Virus record (IMG/VR): IMGVR_UViG_3300027851_000021
Span: 1-64,000 of that record
Direction: 5' to 3' (one strand)
DNA length: 64,000 bases
Source: a virus
The notes below the pieces were generated by a model. That model was not told the DNA's origin. It ran no database searches and saw only the letters and a program-made list of their open reading frames with translations. Below, one piece after another: positions 16,860 to 27,300 of the stretch; position 1 is the stretch's first letter; each line of letters starts with the position of its first letter. The position numbers and the translations under genes are program-made.

Positions 16860-17506
16860 TGAAACAGATATTAGCAGCATTAGTACTTCTTTCAACCGCT
16901 TTAATTAGCGGTAATGCTTTAGCTGCACAAACTACCCGTACCGCTATTCAAACTGCAATCACAACTGATCTTGCAAGCGGAAGTAATATTACCGCAACTG
17001 AATTACGTACAATATTAACTAACGTAGCCGACAGCTGCTATGTTTTTAATACTGACACATTAAGTGTAGCTGAAGGTGGTACTAATTTAACTTCCTATAC
17101 TTCAGGTGATTTTCTATATGCTACAGGTTCTACTACTTTAGCTAAACGTACAATAGGTACTACAGGGCAAGTATTAACAGTAGTAGGCGGAGTTCCTACA
17201 TGGACAACTAGCATTACTCAACCTATCAGAGTAGTTACAGCATCTGGAGCCATTACGGTCGCATTAACGGATCGTACAGTAGTAGTTAATAAAACAACCG
17301 GAGCTGCCTCAGCAGTAAGTTTGCCTGCAAGTGTATTAGCTGGACAAACATTTATTATTAAAGACGGTAAAGCTGATGCAAATACAAACAATATTACTAT
17401 TACACCTAACTCGGGTACTATAGATGGATCGGCTACTTATGTTATTAATACTGCTAAAGGAGTAGTAAGATTACAATTTGATGGCACTAATTATTGGAGC
17501 TGGTAA
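16859..17506 (+). CDS. exported tail-fibre-like protein with signal peptide
   Basis: This 215-aa protein begins with a textbook Sec signal peptide: Lys2, a hydrophobic core (ILAALVLLSTALIS) and a GNALA-AQ cleavage site near residue 22. The mature part carries a motif common in phage tail fibres (AEGGTNLTSYTSGDFLYA, then GTTGQVL) and a C-terminal beta domain (ITITPNSGTIDGSATYVI, DGTNYW). It sits among head-tail joining genes, with start and stop coupled to both neighbours. A virion protein would not need export, so it may act in the periplasm or at the cell surface. Confidence 0.7.
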   Translation: MKQILAALVLLSTALISGNALAAQTTRTAIQTAITTDLASGSNITATELRTILTNVADSCYVFNTDTLSVAEGGTNLTSYTSGDFLYATGSTTLAKRTIGTTGQVLTVVGGVPTWTTSITQPIRVVTASGAITVALTDRTVVVNKTTGAASAVSLPASVLAGQTFIIKDGKADANTNNITITPNSGTIDGSATYVINTAKGVVRLQFDGTNYWSW

Positions 17507-17847
17507 TGACTGTAAGAAATTGTTCTCCTGCTAGATATTTTCCTCAAGAGATTACGTGGTGGGCTAGGAATGCTACAGATAAGTTCGGACAATATACTTA
17601 TAGTGCTCCAGTAGTAATTAAAGGGCGTTGGGAAGAAAAGAATGAACTATTTAGAAATCGTGCAGGTGATGAAGAAGTAAGTGCAGCAGTAGTTTATGTT
17701 GATAGGAATATTGAAGTAGGTGACTACTTAATGTTAGGCGTAAGTAAATCTATGAACGTAACCTTAGTAGATGCACAGGAAGTTAAAAAATTTATGAGTA
17801 CACCCGATATTAGAACTTTAAGCAATGTACGTAAGGCGATATTATAA
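17506..17847 (+). CDS. head closure/adaptor protein
   Basis: 113 aa from the ATG at 17506, which overlaps the preceding stop (TAATG) and has GGAG upstream. The ITWWARNATDKFGQYTYSAP and KGRWEEKNELFRN pattern fits small head-closure proteins that seal the connector and bind the tail. Position between adaptor and gp10-like genes supports this. Confidence 0.7.
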   Translation: MTVRNCSPARYFPQEITWWARNATDKFGQYTYSAPVVIKGRWEEKNELFRNRAGDEEVSAAVVYVDRNIEVGDYLMLGVSKSMNVTLVDAQEVKKFMSTPDIRTLSNVRKAIL

Positions 17848-18308
17848 TGTCAACACAGTTTCGCGCAAAAGTAGGTACACAAAGGATCTCTAGTTCATTA
17901 GATCCTTCGCAAGCCTCTTATACACGAAGCATACGTACACAAATGCAAGCAATTGAAAAAGAAGTTAATCGTTTATGCAATGTTTTTGAAGCAGTAACAC
18001 CTGAAGTCCTTATGGATGTATTAACACCTACTTTTGCTAAGGCTTTATTATATACACCATTGCTTACAGGAGCTTTACGCGGTAGTGGGTACTTAGTAAC
18101 AAGCATAAGCGGAAACAAAGTTAAAGCGGAAATTGGTTTTGGTAAAGGTGGATATCCATTTTATGCAGCTTACGTACATGAAATGACAGATATAAAACAC
18201 ACAGCACCTACTAGGGCTAAATTTCTGGAATCTGCTGTTATGGAAGACATGGGACAGATTGGCCCAAGACTTAGAAAAGCATTTAAGAACAGAGTAGGAT
18301 TTAAGTAA
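17847..18308 (+). CDS. HK97 gp10-like neck/tail-completion protein
   Basis: This 153-aa protein carries the family pattern TPLLTGALRGSGYL (residues ~72-85), then YAAYVHEM and APTRAKFLESA. Members act at the head-tail interface. Start and stop overlap the neighbours by one base. Confidence 0.85.
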   Translation: MSTQFRAKVGTQRISSSLDPSQASYTRSIRTQMQAIEKEVNRLCNVFEAVTPEVLMDVLTPTFAKALLYTPLLTGALRGSGYLVTSISGNKVKAEIGFGKGGYPFYAAYVHEMTDIKHTAPTRAKFLESAVMEDMGQIGPRLRKAFKNRVGFK

Positions 18309-18748
18309 TGTTAGATCTACTTACAGGAATACAAGAACTATTAGTTACAAAGGAAGTAGGAGTACTACCACCAATAACGGATCCAAATGCTTATGGAATT
18401 TTTGTCGGAAAAGCACCAGCAACTCCTTCAGGCTCCATTTCCGTCCGAAGAACCACTGGACTGGATTCCAATCCAAAATATTTATTAGACTATCCCTCAA
18501 TCCAAATCATGGTAAGAGGAAGGCCTAATGAATATGAGACTGCAAGTATAAAAGCGCAGTTGATCAAAGATACTTTGTTAGGACTACCAAGTCAAACGAT
18601 AAAGGATATAAGATGGGTATTGATTAATATGATAGGTGATATAAATGACTTAGGTACAGATGATAATGATTGTCCACTTATGTCGCTCAACTTTCAATTT
18701 ATTATAGAACCACCTGAATCCGTAGATAGCAACAGAATACCACTTTAA
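18308..18748 (+). CDS. tail terminator/minor capsid-like protein
   Basis: 146 aa, directly before the tail tube gene. It has an alpha/beta layout with ISVRRTTGLDSNP, IQIMVRGRPNEYETA and a late LNFQFIIEP strand, as in tail-terminator proteins that cap the tail tube. Assignment is from fold-like pattern and position. Confidence 0.7.
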   Translation: MLDLLTGIQELLVTKEVGVLPPITDPNAYGIFVGKAPATPSGSISVRRTTGLDSNPKYLLDYPSIQIMVRGRPNEYETASIKAQLIKDTLLGLPSQTIKDIRWVLINMIGDINDLGTDDNDCPLMSLNFQFIIEPPESVDSNRIPL

Positions 18749-18763
18749 ACATAGGAGATTACA

Positions 18764-19798
18764 ATGTCAAAATCAGTAGCAGTATCCGACGACGCCGGAT
18801 CTACATATTCTACACTTCCAGGTAATGCTGGGGAATTAAATAACGAAGCAGGTACCATGGATGATACCATCTTTGGTCAAACGTTTCAATCAAACGAATC
18901 CGGTCTTATTAACTGGGGCGTAAATGCACAAGCTTTCTATAAAGGCTTTGCAGGGTATCAAGCTAAATTGAAAAAGCAAGGTACGTCAACAACTATGACT
19001 ACTGAAGCTATGACACTAGTAGCAGGTAAAACTTACAAGATTACCGCAGCTACAAAGAACATCTGGGATCCTGCAGGTGTCTTTACTGTATTTGATGGTG
19101 GTGTAGATCATACTGCAGATGTTCTAAGTATTAATTACTTGTTTGGACAAGTTACTTTTAAAGCTGCTTATACTCCTACAGGTGCAATCACTGTAACAGG
19201 TAAATACTTCACTACCGTAGCTTTAGGTAATGCTCAAGCATTTACTTTGACACAGACTGCAGAAGCCGTTGATAACTCTGCCTTTGATACTGTACAAGCA
19301 AACGGTGGTTATAGAATCTTTACTTCAGGTCTACGTACTGTAGGCTTAGAGCTTTCAGGTTTCTATAATATCACCGCAGCTTATCGTGCAGCACTGCAAT
19401 CACGTAGTACTATTATTATCGAGATTGATCCTGCAGGTACTGGTGCTTCTGTTGCTAGAGGATTCTTTAAACCTGTAACAGATAACCAAAACGGAGATGT
19501 TGGAGCATTGGAAGAAGAAACTATTAGCTTCGTACTTCAAGTACCTTCTACAGATTATTTACCATTCTCATGGGATCATACATCAGGTACTACGTTGCAT
19601 GCTTCCATTAAGAAAGTAATTACTGCCTGGTTAACTCAAGTACCTATTATGGTTAAATACCTTTATGATGGTACTAATGGTGTTTCAGGTAACGCAATTG
19701 TTACTAATATGTCGTTATCCAGTGGCCTGGATAAGATGAACGAATTTGCACTTGAGTTCCAAGGAACTGGAGTACAAACCACGGTAGGTACGGGTTAA
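18764..19798 (+). CDS. major tail tube protein
   Basis: This 344-aa, beta-rich, Thr/Ala/Gly-rich protein follows AGGAGA. It has the usual order (after terminator, before chaperone and tape measure) and the repetitive beta pattern of siphovirus tube proteins (TVFDGGVDHTADVLSINY, GAITVTGKYFTT). The C-terminal part (KMNEFALEFQGTGVQTTV) also fits. Hexamers stack to form the tail tube. Confidence 0.85.
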   Translation: MSKSVAVSDDAGSTYSTLPGNAGELNNEAGTMDDTIFGQTFQSNESGLINWGVNAQAFYKGFAGYQAKLKKQGTSTTMTTEAMTLVAGKTYKITAATKNIWDPAGVFTVFDGGVDHTADVLSINYLFGQVTFKAAYTPTGAITVTGKYFTTVALGNAQAFTLTQTAEAVDNSAFDTVQANGGYRIFTSGLRTVGLELSGFYNITAAYRAALQSRSTIIIEIDPAGTGASVARGFFKPVTDNQNGDVGALEEETISFVLQVPSTDYLPFSWDHTSGTTLHASIKKVITAWLTQVPIMVKYLYDGTNGVSGNAIVTNMSLSSGLDKMNEFALEFQGTGVQTTVGTG

Positions 19799-19844
19799 TA
19801 GTATCTACTAAATTCAACCTGTCAACAAAGCTGAGGTATTACAA

Positions 19845-20231
19845 ATGACAGACCAAAACAAAGAAACTACCAGAGACGCTCTCCGTGCTAGCATTTTTAG
19901 CTCGGAGAATTCTCGTTATAAACGTACTCCACTTAATTTTAAAGGAACAGATCTTGAAATTAAGCAACCTACACTTACACAAGTGGCTGAAATGTGGACT
20001 AAGGAAACTAGCACTGAGCGTGCGCTTTACCTTCTAATTAATCTTGCCTATATTCCGGGTACAGATATCCTAGTCTTCGAAGAAGGAGATATTGCTGACA
20101 TTATTGCAATGCCTTATGGACCAGAGTTTACTCGGATTAATGAAATCCTTGCAGATTTCCTTAATGGCAATGCGAAGGAAGCAGAAAAAAACTCCGAAGC
20201 AACTCCTACTTCTACAACATCCACGCAGTAG
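19845..20231 (+). CDS. tail assembly chaperone, short form
   Basis: 128 aa, gpG-like. It is acidic and helical and stands between tube and tape measure. Near its end the 0-frame codons GAA AAA AAC contain the slippery heptamer A AAA AAC (20186-20192), which would redirect some ribosomes into the longer form. In lambda-like tails the chaperone coats the tape measure before the tube polymerises. Confidence 0.85.
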   Translation: MTDQNKETTRDALRASIFSSENSRYKRTPLNFKGTDLEIKQPTLTQVAEMWTKETSTERALYLLINLAYIPGTDILVFEEGDIADIIAMPYGPEFTRINEILADFLNGNAKEAEKNSEATPTSTTSTQ

Positions 20232-20362
20232 CTGAGTTGCTAGGTAAATTTGTACATGAGGTTATGGCTGAGTGTACAATGACGGATATCGATAATTGGG
20301 CGGCGTATGATAAGATCAAGACTGAACGAATCAAACGCAATTCCAAAAAGAATAAGAGATAA
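19845..20362 (+). CDS. tail assembly chaperone, -1 frameshift form
   Basis: A -1 slip at A AAA AAC (20186-20192) joins the first 116 residues to a 56-codon frame that starts at base 20192 and ends with TAA at 20360-20362. The extension begins LRSNSYFYNIHAV and ends in a basic KRNSKKNKR tail. It has no start codon of its own with a ribosome-binding site. The product, about 172 aa, is the counterpart of lambda gpGT. Confidence 0.8.
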
Positions 20363-20383
20363 ACTTAACCCGAAGGGCACATT

Positions 20384-23023
20384 ATGGCACAAATAAATGT
20401 TGGTGATGTAACCTTTGGGTTAGGAGCTGATATACGAGGTCTTGATAAGGCACGTACTGCTATGCAAGCTTTCGGTAAAGAAACCGATCGTATTGCAAGA
20501 CTACAAGCTCAAGGAGCTGAAGTATCTGTTGCTGCATATGCGAAGCAAGAAGCTGCTATGCGTAAGGCATTAAATACTACTGTTCTGCTGCAAAATCAAT
20601 TGCGTCAATCAGGCGGATCTGCTGCTATGATTGGCCAGACAACCAATTCTTTAAATGCACTTACAAAAGCATTAGGTTCAGGCGAACTTAATGCCTCTCA
20701 GTATTCTCGTGCAATGGATCGTTTTAAAGTTTCCACAGATAAGGTAAAATCTACTTTAAAAACCCTAGAAGGTACACATTCACAAGCTACCACTACAGGT
20801 AATCGTTTTAGTACTATGTTAAAGGATTTACAATCAGCGTCCGTTTTAGCTGTCGGCCCACTAAGCGGCGTAGGGACGCGTATCAGTGCCTTTAGCGCTA
20901 TTACTAGCCGCTCCACTTTAGCGCTTGGCGGCTTTGTATTAGGGGTTACTGCAGTAGGTGTTGCATTATTTAAAATGTCTTCGGCAGCTATTAAGACAGA
21001 ACTTGAAATTCAACGTATTAATTCAGCTTTATATGCTTCTGCTGGAACTACTACGGCCACTGCTAATGAATTCAATTATGTCGTAGGCGTATCTAAGAAA
21101 CTGGGTCTCGAACTTAGTTCTACTGCACAAGCTTATTCACAGTTTACTGCTTCTGTTAAAGGTACTAATATTGAGGGTGCTGAAGCCAAAAAGATTTTTG
21201 AAGGTACTGCTACTGCAGCTTCCGCTTTAAAATTGTCTGCAGCAGATACTGAAGGCGTCTTCCGTGCATTAACACAGATGATGTCTAAAGGTACAGTACA
21301 GGCTGAAGAACTTCGTGGACAGTTAGGTGATCGTATTCCTGGAGCATTTAGAGATGCTGCAGCTGCAATGGGTGTATCTGAACAGAAGCTCGGACAACTT
21401 ATGAAGAAGGGAGAAGTTCTCTCAGAAGATTTGCTACCTAAGCTGGCTGAAAGATGGAAAGCTGTTTACGGAGATGCTGCGGCTAAGTCAGCTGACGGGT
21501 TGCAAGCAGCTATGAATAATGCAGCAACAGCACAAACATTATTTAACGTAGCTTTTAATGAAACCTTCGGAATTTCTGAAGCTGTAACTAAGAGCTTAAA
21601 AGCCTATGCTAGTGTATTAGATTACCTTACAGGTAAGATGAATACCAGCGAAGCAGCTGTTATGAAATTTGGAGAGCAAGTATCTAAAGATACTGCCACT
21701 TTCTTAGATGACCAAAAGAAAGTAATTACTGCTTCACGTGATCGTGTAGAAGGATATATTGCTGACGTTGCTGATATGAAATATCAGTCTACTATGCTGA
21801 CTAATAAACTGAAAGATGATCTTGCAACACAAATTGAAATGCAAAAAGAGCTGTCTTCAGGATTTACAGGTAAATTAGCTCAGTGGGGTGGTGGTACTGA
21901 TAAACGTGATGCAGAAATTAAAGCAACACAAGAAAAAATTGCACAACAAGAAGCATTAGTAGCTAAGGCAAAAGAACAATTAGATCTATTGAATAAGCTT
22001 AAGACTAAAACAAATGAAAAAGGTGCCACTGGAACTAAACCTACAGCTAATGATAATACGGGTTCACCGAAGTTGGATAAACTTACGGAGATTAATGATG
22101 CTTTGAAAGTAACCCAAGAACGCACTGCAGCTATTAATGCAATGCCAGATTATTGGTTACAAGGTTCTGATTCTTTGAGACTGTTCAATAAGCAACTTGA
22201 ACGCGGTAAACAATTAGAGGCTTTCAAAGATAAACTTATTCTAGCAGGCGTATCTCAGGATGTCTTTAACCAGAAAGTTAAAGCATTTAATGAAACTATG
22301 GCAGCTAATGATGTAGCAGAGCTTCGGCTGAAAAAGATTGAAGATCGTGCCAAAGCCTTAGATGAAATCGGAGGTACAGCATTAGATCATTTTGGTGGAT
22401 TCCTAGAAGACTTAAATGATGAGACTAAATCCTTTGGAGATGCTTGGAGTAGTATGGTTGATGGTATTATTAAAGACCTTCAACGTTGGGCTATTCAGCA
22501 ATCAGTTATTCAACCGTTGAAAGATCTTATTGGAGGATCTTCAGGTACTGGAGCTGACGGAATTTTTGGAAGCGTACTTGGGGCGGTAGCTGGAGCATTT
22601 GGTTCTTCTTTCGGATCCAGTAGCAGTAGCTATGGTGGCGTATTCCAAGCAGCTAATGCTAACGTTAATCCACAATTAACTTCGACATTGGACTCTTTAT
22701 ATAATAGTTCAGTAATACTTCCTGGACGCGCAAGAGGTGGTAATGTTAATGCAGGTAAACCATATATGGTAGGAGAAAACGGTCCAGAGCCATTTATTCC
22801 TAACTCTTCAGGTAAAATACTTCCTACAGACTTTATGTCAGGTACACAAGTTAATATTACCATTAACAACAATAACGGTTCTAAAGTTACGCAGTCACAA
22901 GATAGTAGCGGACGTAATATAGAAATCAGCATTGATGAAATGGTAGCAAAACAAATTAGCACTGTAGGTACACGCTCTAATAAAGCTGTACGTACAAGTG
23001 GCAATAGAATAGCAGGTAGATAA
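20384..23023 (+). CDS. tape measure protein
   Basis: This 879-aa protein sets tail length and is probably ejected to help DNA cross the envelope. The N-terminus begins with the DVTFGLGADIRGLDKARTAM pattern of tape measures. A hydrophobic stretch lies near residues 180-205 (LALGGFVLGVTAVGVALF), with coiled-coil Lys/Glu/Gln segments around 500-560. The C-terminal MVGENGPEPFIPNSSGKILP motif is common in this family. Short for a siphovirus, predicting a modest tail. Confidence 0.9.
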   Translation: MAQINVGDVTFGLGADIRGLDKARTAMQAFGKETDRIARLQAQGAEVSVAAYAKQEAAMRKALNTTVLLQNQLRQSGGSAAMIGQTTNSLNALTKALGSGELNASQYSRAMDRFKVSTDKVKSTLKTLEGTHSQATTTGNRFSTMLKDLQSASVLAVGPLSGVGTRISAFSAITSRSTLALGGFVLGVTAVGVALFKMSSAAIKTELEIQRINSALYASAGTTTATANEFNYVVGVSKKLGLELSSTAQAYSQFTASVKGTNIEGAEAKKIFEGTATAASALKLSAADTEGVFRALTQMMSKGTVQAEELRGQLGDRIPGAFRDAAAAMGVSEQKLGQLMKKGEVLSEDLLPKLAERWKAVYGDAAAKSADGLQAAMNNAATAQTLFNVAFNETFGISEAVTKSLKAYASVLDYLTGKMNTSEAAVMKFGEQVSKDTATFLDDQKKVITASRDRVEGYIADVADMKYQSTMLTNKLKDDLATQIEMQKELSSGFTGKLAQWGGGTDKRDAEIKATQEKIAQQEALVAKAKEQLDLLNKLKTKTNEKGATGTKPTANDNTGSPKLDKLTEINDALKVTQERTAAINAMPDYWLQGSDSLRLFNKQLERGKQLEAFKDKLILAGVSQDVFNQKVKAFNETMAANDVAELRLKKIEDRAKALDEIGGTALDHFGGFLEDLNDETKSFGDAWSSMVDGIIKDLQRWAIQQSVIQPLKDLIGGSSGTGADGIFGSVLGAVAGAFGSSFGSSSSSYGGVFQAANANVNPQLTSTLDSLYNSSVILPGRARGGNVNAGKPYMVGENGPEPFIPNSSGKILPTDFMSGTQVNITINNNNGSKVTQSQDSSGRNIEISIDEMVAKQISTVGTRSNKAVRTSGNRIAGR

Positions 23024-23388
23024 TGGCAATATCAGGAATATATTGGGTTAATACTTTACCACAACAACCTCTAATTGATGGATATACTGAAGAGGCAGCT
23101 GGTAAGAAAATCCGCACTACAATGGATGCGGCAGTAGCAAAACAACGGAATCGCTACTCCACTACAACTATCCCATTTACATGCGTATTTTTGTTTACTA
23201 TGGACGAATATATTGTCTTCAAAAATTTCTTTAACGTCACCTTAGTTAATGGATCTTTAGAGTTCAATATGCAGGTAGTAGGAGACCCAACAACTACACA
23301 GGTAGTGAGATTTACGGAAAGAAATTATAGTCCTGAATTTTTAGGACTACACGTAAGAGTAACATGTAATTTGGAAGTAATGCCATGA
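23023..23388 (+). CDS. minor tail protein (gpM-like position)
   Basis: 121 aa, directly after the tape measure and overlapping both neighbours. The beta-rich sequence with YSTTTIPFTCVFLF and VRFTERNYSPEF fits the small distal-tail proteins at this place. No family signature is certain. Confidence 0.65.
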   Translation: MAISGIYWVNTLPQQPLIDGYTEEAAGKKIRTTMDAAVAKQRNRYSTTTIPFTCVFLFTMDEYIVFKNFFNVTLVNGSLEFNMQVVGDPTTTQVVRFTERNYSPEFLGLHVRVTCNLEVMP

Positions 23389-23951
23389 GTGATTTTAGTG
23401 CCTTAGATTTTGAGGATGAAGATTTCAATACCTCTACTATTTCATCAGATATGTCTGCAGCAATGCATGCAAGATCTACTGAAGAGGTATTTTTAATTTT
23501 AGTAACTATTACACATCCTAATCTGGCACAACCAATATACATAGTCAACGATACTAAGGATGAATTATCTACAGGGCAAAGAGGTGTAATATCTAACGGA
23601 CATGAATTTGTATATTTGCCGTTTGAATTTATTCTTCCTACCTTAGAAAGAGATTCTATTCCCAAGTCTAGGATTAGTATGGATAATACCAGTAGGGAGA
23701 TTGTAGCAACAGTATTATCTATTAGTGATCCACCTGATGTACAAATACAAATTGCACTATCTTCTAATCCAGACTTAATTGAATATGACATACAAGGTTT
23801 TAAATTAGCATCGGTAACATATGATGCATTAACAATTGAAGGAGACTTAACTTTTGAACAGTTCTTTAGCGAACCATATCCAAGCGTAAGATTTACCCCT
23901 TCACGTTTTCCAGGTTTATTTAGAGGACGTTCAAGTCAAGTAGGAGCATAA
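23385..23951 (+). CDS. minor tail protein, DUF1833-like
   Basis: This 188-aa protein resembles DUF1833 proteins, which occupy the lambda gpL position. It has FLILVTITHP, IYIVND, FVYLPFEFILPT and a C-terminal EPYPSVRFTPSRFPGLF motif. It overlaps the previous gene by 4 nt (ATGA) and leads into the NlpC-type gene. Confidence 0.75.
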   Translation: MSDFSALDFEDEDFNTSTISSDMSAAMHARSTEEVFLILVTITHPNLAQPIYIVNDTKDELSTGQRGVISNGHEFVYLPFEFILPTLERDSIPKSRISMDNTSREIVATVLSISDPPDVQIQIALSSNPDLIEYDIQGFKLASVTYDALTIEGDLTFEQFFSEPYPSVRFTPSRFPGLFRGRSSQVGA

Positions 23952-24376
23952 TGGTTTGGTCTAATAAATATATAGAGATTCCTTTCGTAGATCATGGACG
24001 TGATTGGACTGGGTGTGACTGTTATGGATTAGGCAGGTTAGCTTTAAAAGAAGAATGCGGAATTGAATTACCAAGCTTATTAGACGTGTATAAGAACATT
24101 AAAGATGTAGATACCTTAACTGCAAGAATTAATGAAGTATCTGCACAAGAGGAAGTTTGGATACCAATACCAAAAGGACAAGAAAAAGAATTTGATATAA
24201 TAGTATTGCGTATTTTAGGCTTACCTATTCATATGGGTATAGTAACTACTAAAGGAAATATGCTACATATTATTGACGGCAGTAACGCACAGGAAGTACC
24301 ATATACTAAAGGCGAGTGGGCTAATCCACATAAGTTAATAGGCTTTTATAGGCACAAGGAATTATGCAAGACTTAG
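23951..24376 (+). CDS. tail-tip NlpC/P60 peptidase
   Basis: A 141-aa cysteine peptidase of the tail tip. The catalytic Cys lies in the DWTGCDCYGLGRLAL motif near residues 18-32, and the catalytic His in IHMGIV near residue 97. Such gpK-like enzymes cleave peptidoglycan stem peptides during DNA entry. It overlaps the hub gene by 13 nt. Confidence 0.85.
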   Translation: MVWSNKYIEIPFVDHGRDWTGCDCYGLGRLALKEECGIELPSLLDVYKNIKDVDTLTARINEVSAQEEVWIPIPKGQEKEFDIIVLRILGLPIHMGIVTTKGNMLHIIDGSNAQEVPYTKGEWANPHKLIGFYRHKELCKT

Positions 24377-27300
24377 TACAATATAAAGATACATCTCTAT
24401 TGGTACCCGCTCGTTTAGCTACTGAGCCGGGTATTAACGTATCTGCTTGTGCTTATCCTTTTACTGCAGGCATGTCTTCTTATGTAGTTGCTGAAGGCTA
24501 TAATATCGCGGAAATACTGAACACCATCACCACGCACCCATTTATGCAGTTGCAAGCTCACGTGTACATTAATGAGACATATGTACCTAGAGCATATTGG
24601 GAACGCGTATATCCTAAAACAGGATCAAGCTTAACGGTCAAAATCATTCCTGGTAAGGGAAAGAAAAATCCATTAGCTACCATTCTTATGGTTGCAGTTA
24701 TCGCTGCGGGCGCTTGGGCAGGTGCTCTTATTGCTAACGGAGCACTTGCCGGATCTTTGGGTGCAGGCTTTGCTGCAGGTACTACTGGTGCTACTATTGC
24801 TGGAGCATTTGCTTCTGCAGTTGTTAATGCTGTAGGATCGTTGCTTGTAAATGCTTTAGCGCCTCCTGCAAAACAACGTACATCTGGAGGAGGTACTGAT
24901 GCAGCAGACTCTCCGACATTATTTATTGAAGGTGCTAGAAACTCACCCGATTATTACGGTGTAGTACCTGTTATCTTTGGACGTCACTTAGTTGTACCTA
25001 AATTAGCCTCTAATAATTATACCGAAACAGTTGGTAACAACCAATATGTAAGGCAATTATTTTGTTTAGGTTTAGGTAAGTACAATGTATACAATCCAGC
25101 TATTGGTGCAACTGCTTTATCACAATTCACTGACGTACAAATTAATCAATATACTGATGGTGAAGGTGCTGATGCAGACTTACAAATATACCCTGAGTCT
25201 ATTTTTCAGGAGAACTTTCAAGTACAATTGACAGATGCTGCCGGATGGATTACGCGTACAACACAACCTGCATGTGATGAATTTATTTTTGATATTTCCT
25301 ATCCTAGAGGTATTGTAAAATATAACGATCAAGGTAAAAAGACAGCTATTAACGTACAAGTAGAGATGCAATATGCACCTACTGGTACTGGAACTTGGTC
25401 TGCATCAACATTTTATACCCTTAATAATGCTACTACTTCTGCAGTATTAAATTCTCCTAAAATTACTGCCGGCGGTGGACAGTATGATGTACGTGTACGT
25501 AAAGTAGTTTTATATACTCCTAGTGATAGTCTTTTGGATGATACTTGGTGGGTAGGTATTAAAACCATTACACACGAAAATCCTGTTGCTATGAAAGGTG
25601 TTTCTTTAGCTGAAATGCGTATTAAGGCTACTGACCAATTAAACGGAGCTGTAGACCAATTTCAGGAAGAACTCTTTTCTGTATTACCAGATTATGACGT
25701 TACTACTAATACCTGGATTGAACGTGAAACACGTAACCCAGCATCATTCTTTAGATATGTCTGCCTTAATTCCGCTTTATTCGAAGACGGTAGTGGTAAT
25801 CCTTTGGTTGATGCACCTAATGCACGCCCATTAACTATTGCACGTATGATTGATGATGATCTAAAGGATTTTCATGATCATTGCCGTATCAACGGTTTTG
25901 AATATAACGCCGTAATTGACTTCGAAGCTTCTGTACAAGATATGTTAGCTGAGATTGCAGCAGCAGGACGTGCAGCACCTACATTGGTAGACGGTAAATG
26001 GACAGTAGTTATTGATAGACTGCAAACTGTTATAGCGCAGCATTTTACTCCAGCTAATACCTGGGGTTATTCTGCTACCAAAGTATTTCCAGAAATTCCT
26101 CATGCATTCCGTATTCAGTTTCTCAACGAAGAAGCCGGATTCTTGCAGGATGAAATGTTGGTATATGCTGATGGATACAATAAGACTAATGCACGTAAAA
26201 TTGAAGGCTTGCAACTTCCAGGTATTACAAAGCCTAGCTTAATTTACAGACATGCAAGAGAGCATATGGCTGTAATTAAACTGCGCCCTATTGAACATAG
26301 CTTTTACTGTGACGTAGAACACTTAGTTGCAACTCGTGGACGCTTAATTAAATTTGCACATGATGTACCTTTAATTGGTGTAGGTCAAGGATATATTACA
26401 GGAGTTACTACTGATGGTGGTAGCCCTGCTAATATTATTTCCATTCAATTGGATCGTCCTATGGAAATGCAACCAGGTAAATCTTACAGCGTACGCGTAA
26501 GAGATGCCGAGACACGTAAAAGCACTTATAAGGCGGTTACAACAGTTGTCGGAAATAACAACACCACACTTACCTTCACTACCCCATTTCCACGCACAGA
26601 AGGTATGTATATAGATGACTTGTTCATGTTTGGAGAAACAGGAAGAGAAAGTATTGATCTGATCGTCAAAGATATTTATCCTGATAATGATTTCGTAGCT
26701 AAAATTGTCTGCGTAGATGCTTCGCCTGCAATTTTTTCTGCTGGTACTGGGACTATTCCATCTTTTGATTCTGTTGTTACATTACCTGCAATCTTACAAC
26801 GTACATTAGCTCCGGTAATTAAGCAAATTCAAACTGGTGCAGAAGTACAAGTATATAATACAGATGGATCTATTTCCACTCGTATGGTTATTACATTAGA
26901 AAATCCTAACGGATTTGATGTAGTACCATCGATCAAAATAAGACAGTCAGGTACAGATACTTATGAAGATGCTAATACATTGGCACTTAGTTCTGAACGC
27001 ATTATTATTGATGGATTAGATCAAGACGTACTTTATGATATCCAGATCCTTTATAGAAAAGCCGGTTCAGGTGTAATTACCTCTACCGTACATTCACCTA
27101 TAACTGAACGTACATTTATTCGCTTTGAAGGTATTAGTGATAATCCACCTAGTGTAACGAACTTTAAGATTCAACTGGTTAACACCTTAGCATTACTTAC
27201 ATGGGATGCTATGCGTCTTATTGACTTTGCATATTACGAAATTCGTTATAGTCCTAATCTTGTAGGCGCTACTTGGGCTTCTGCACAAGTAATTAAAACA

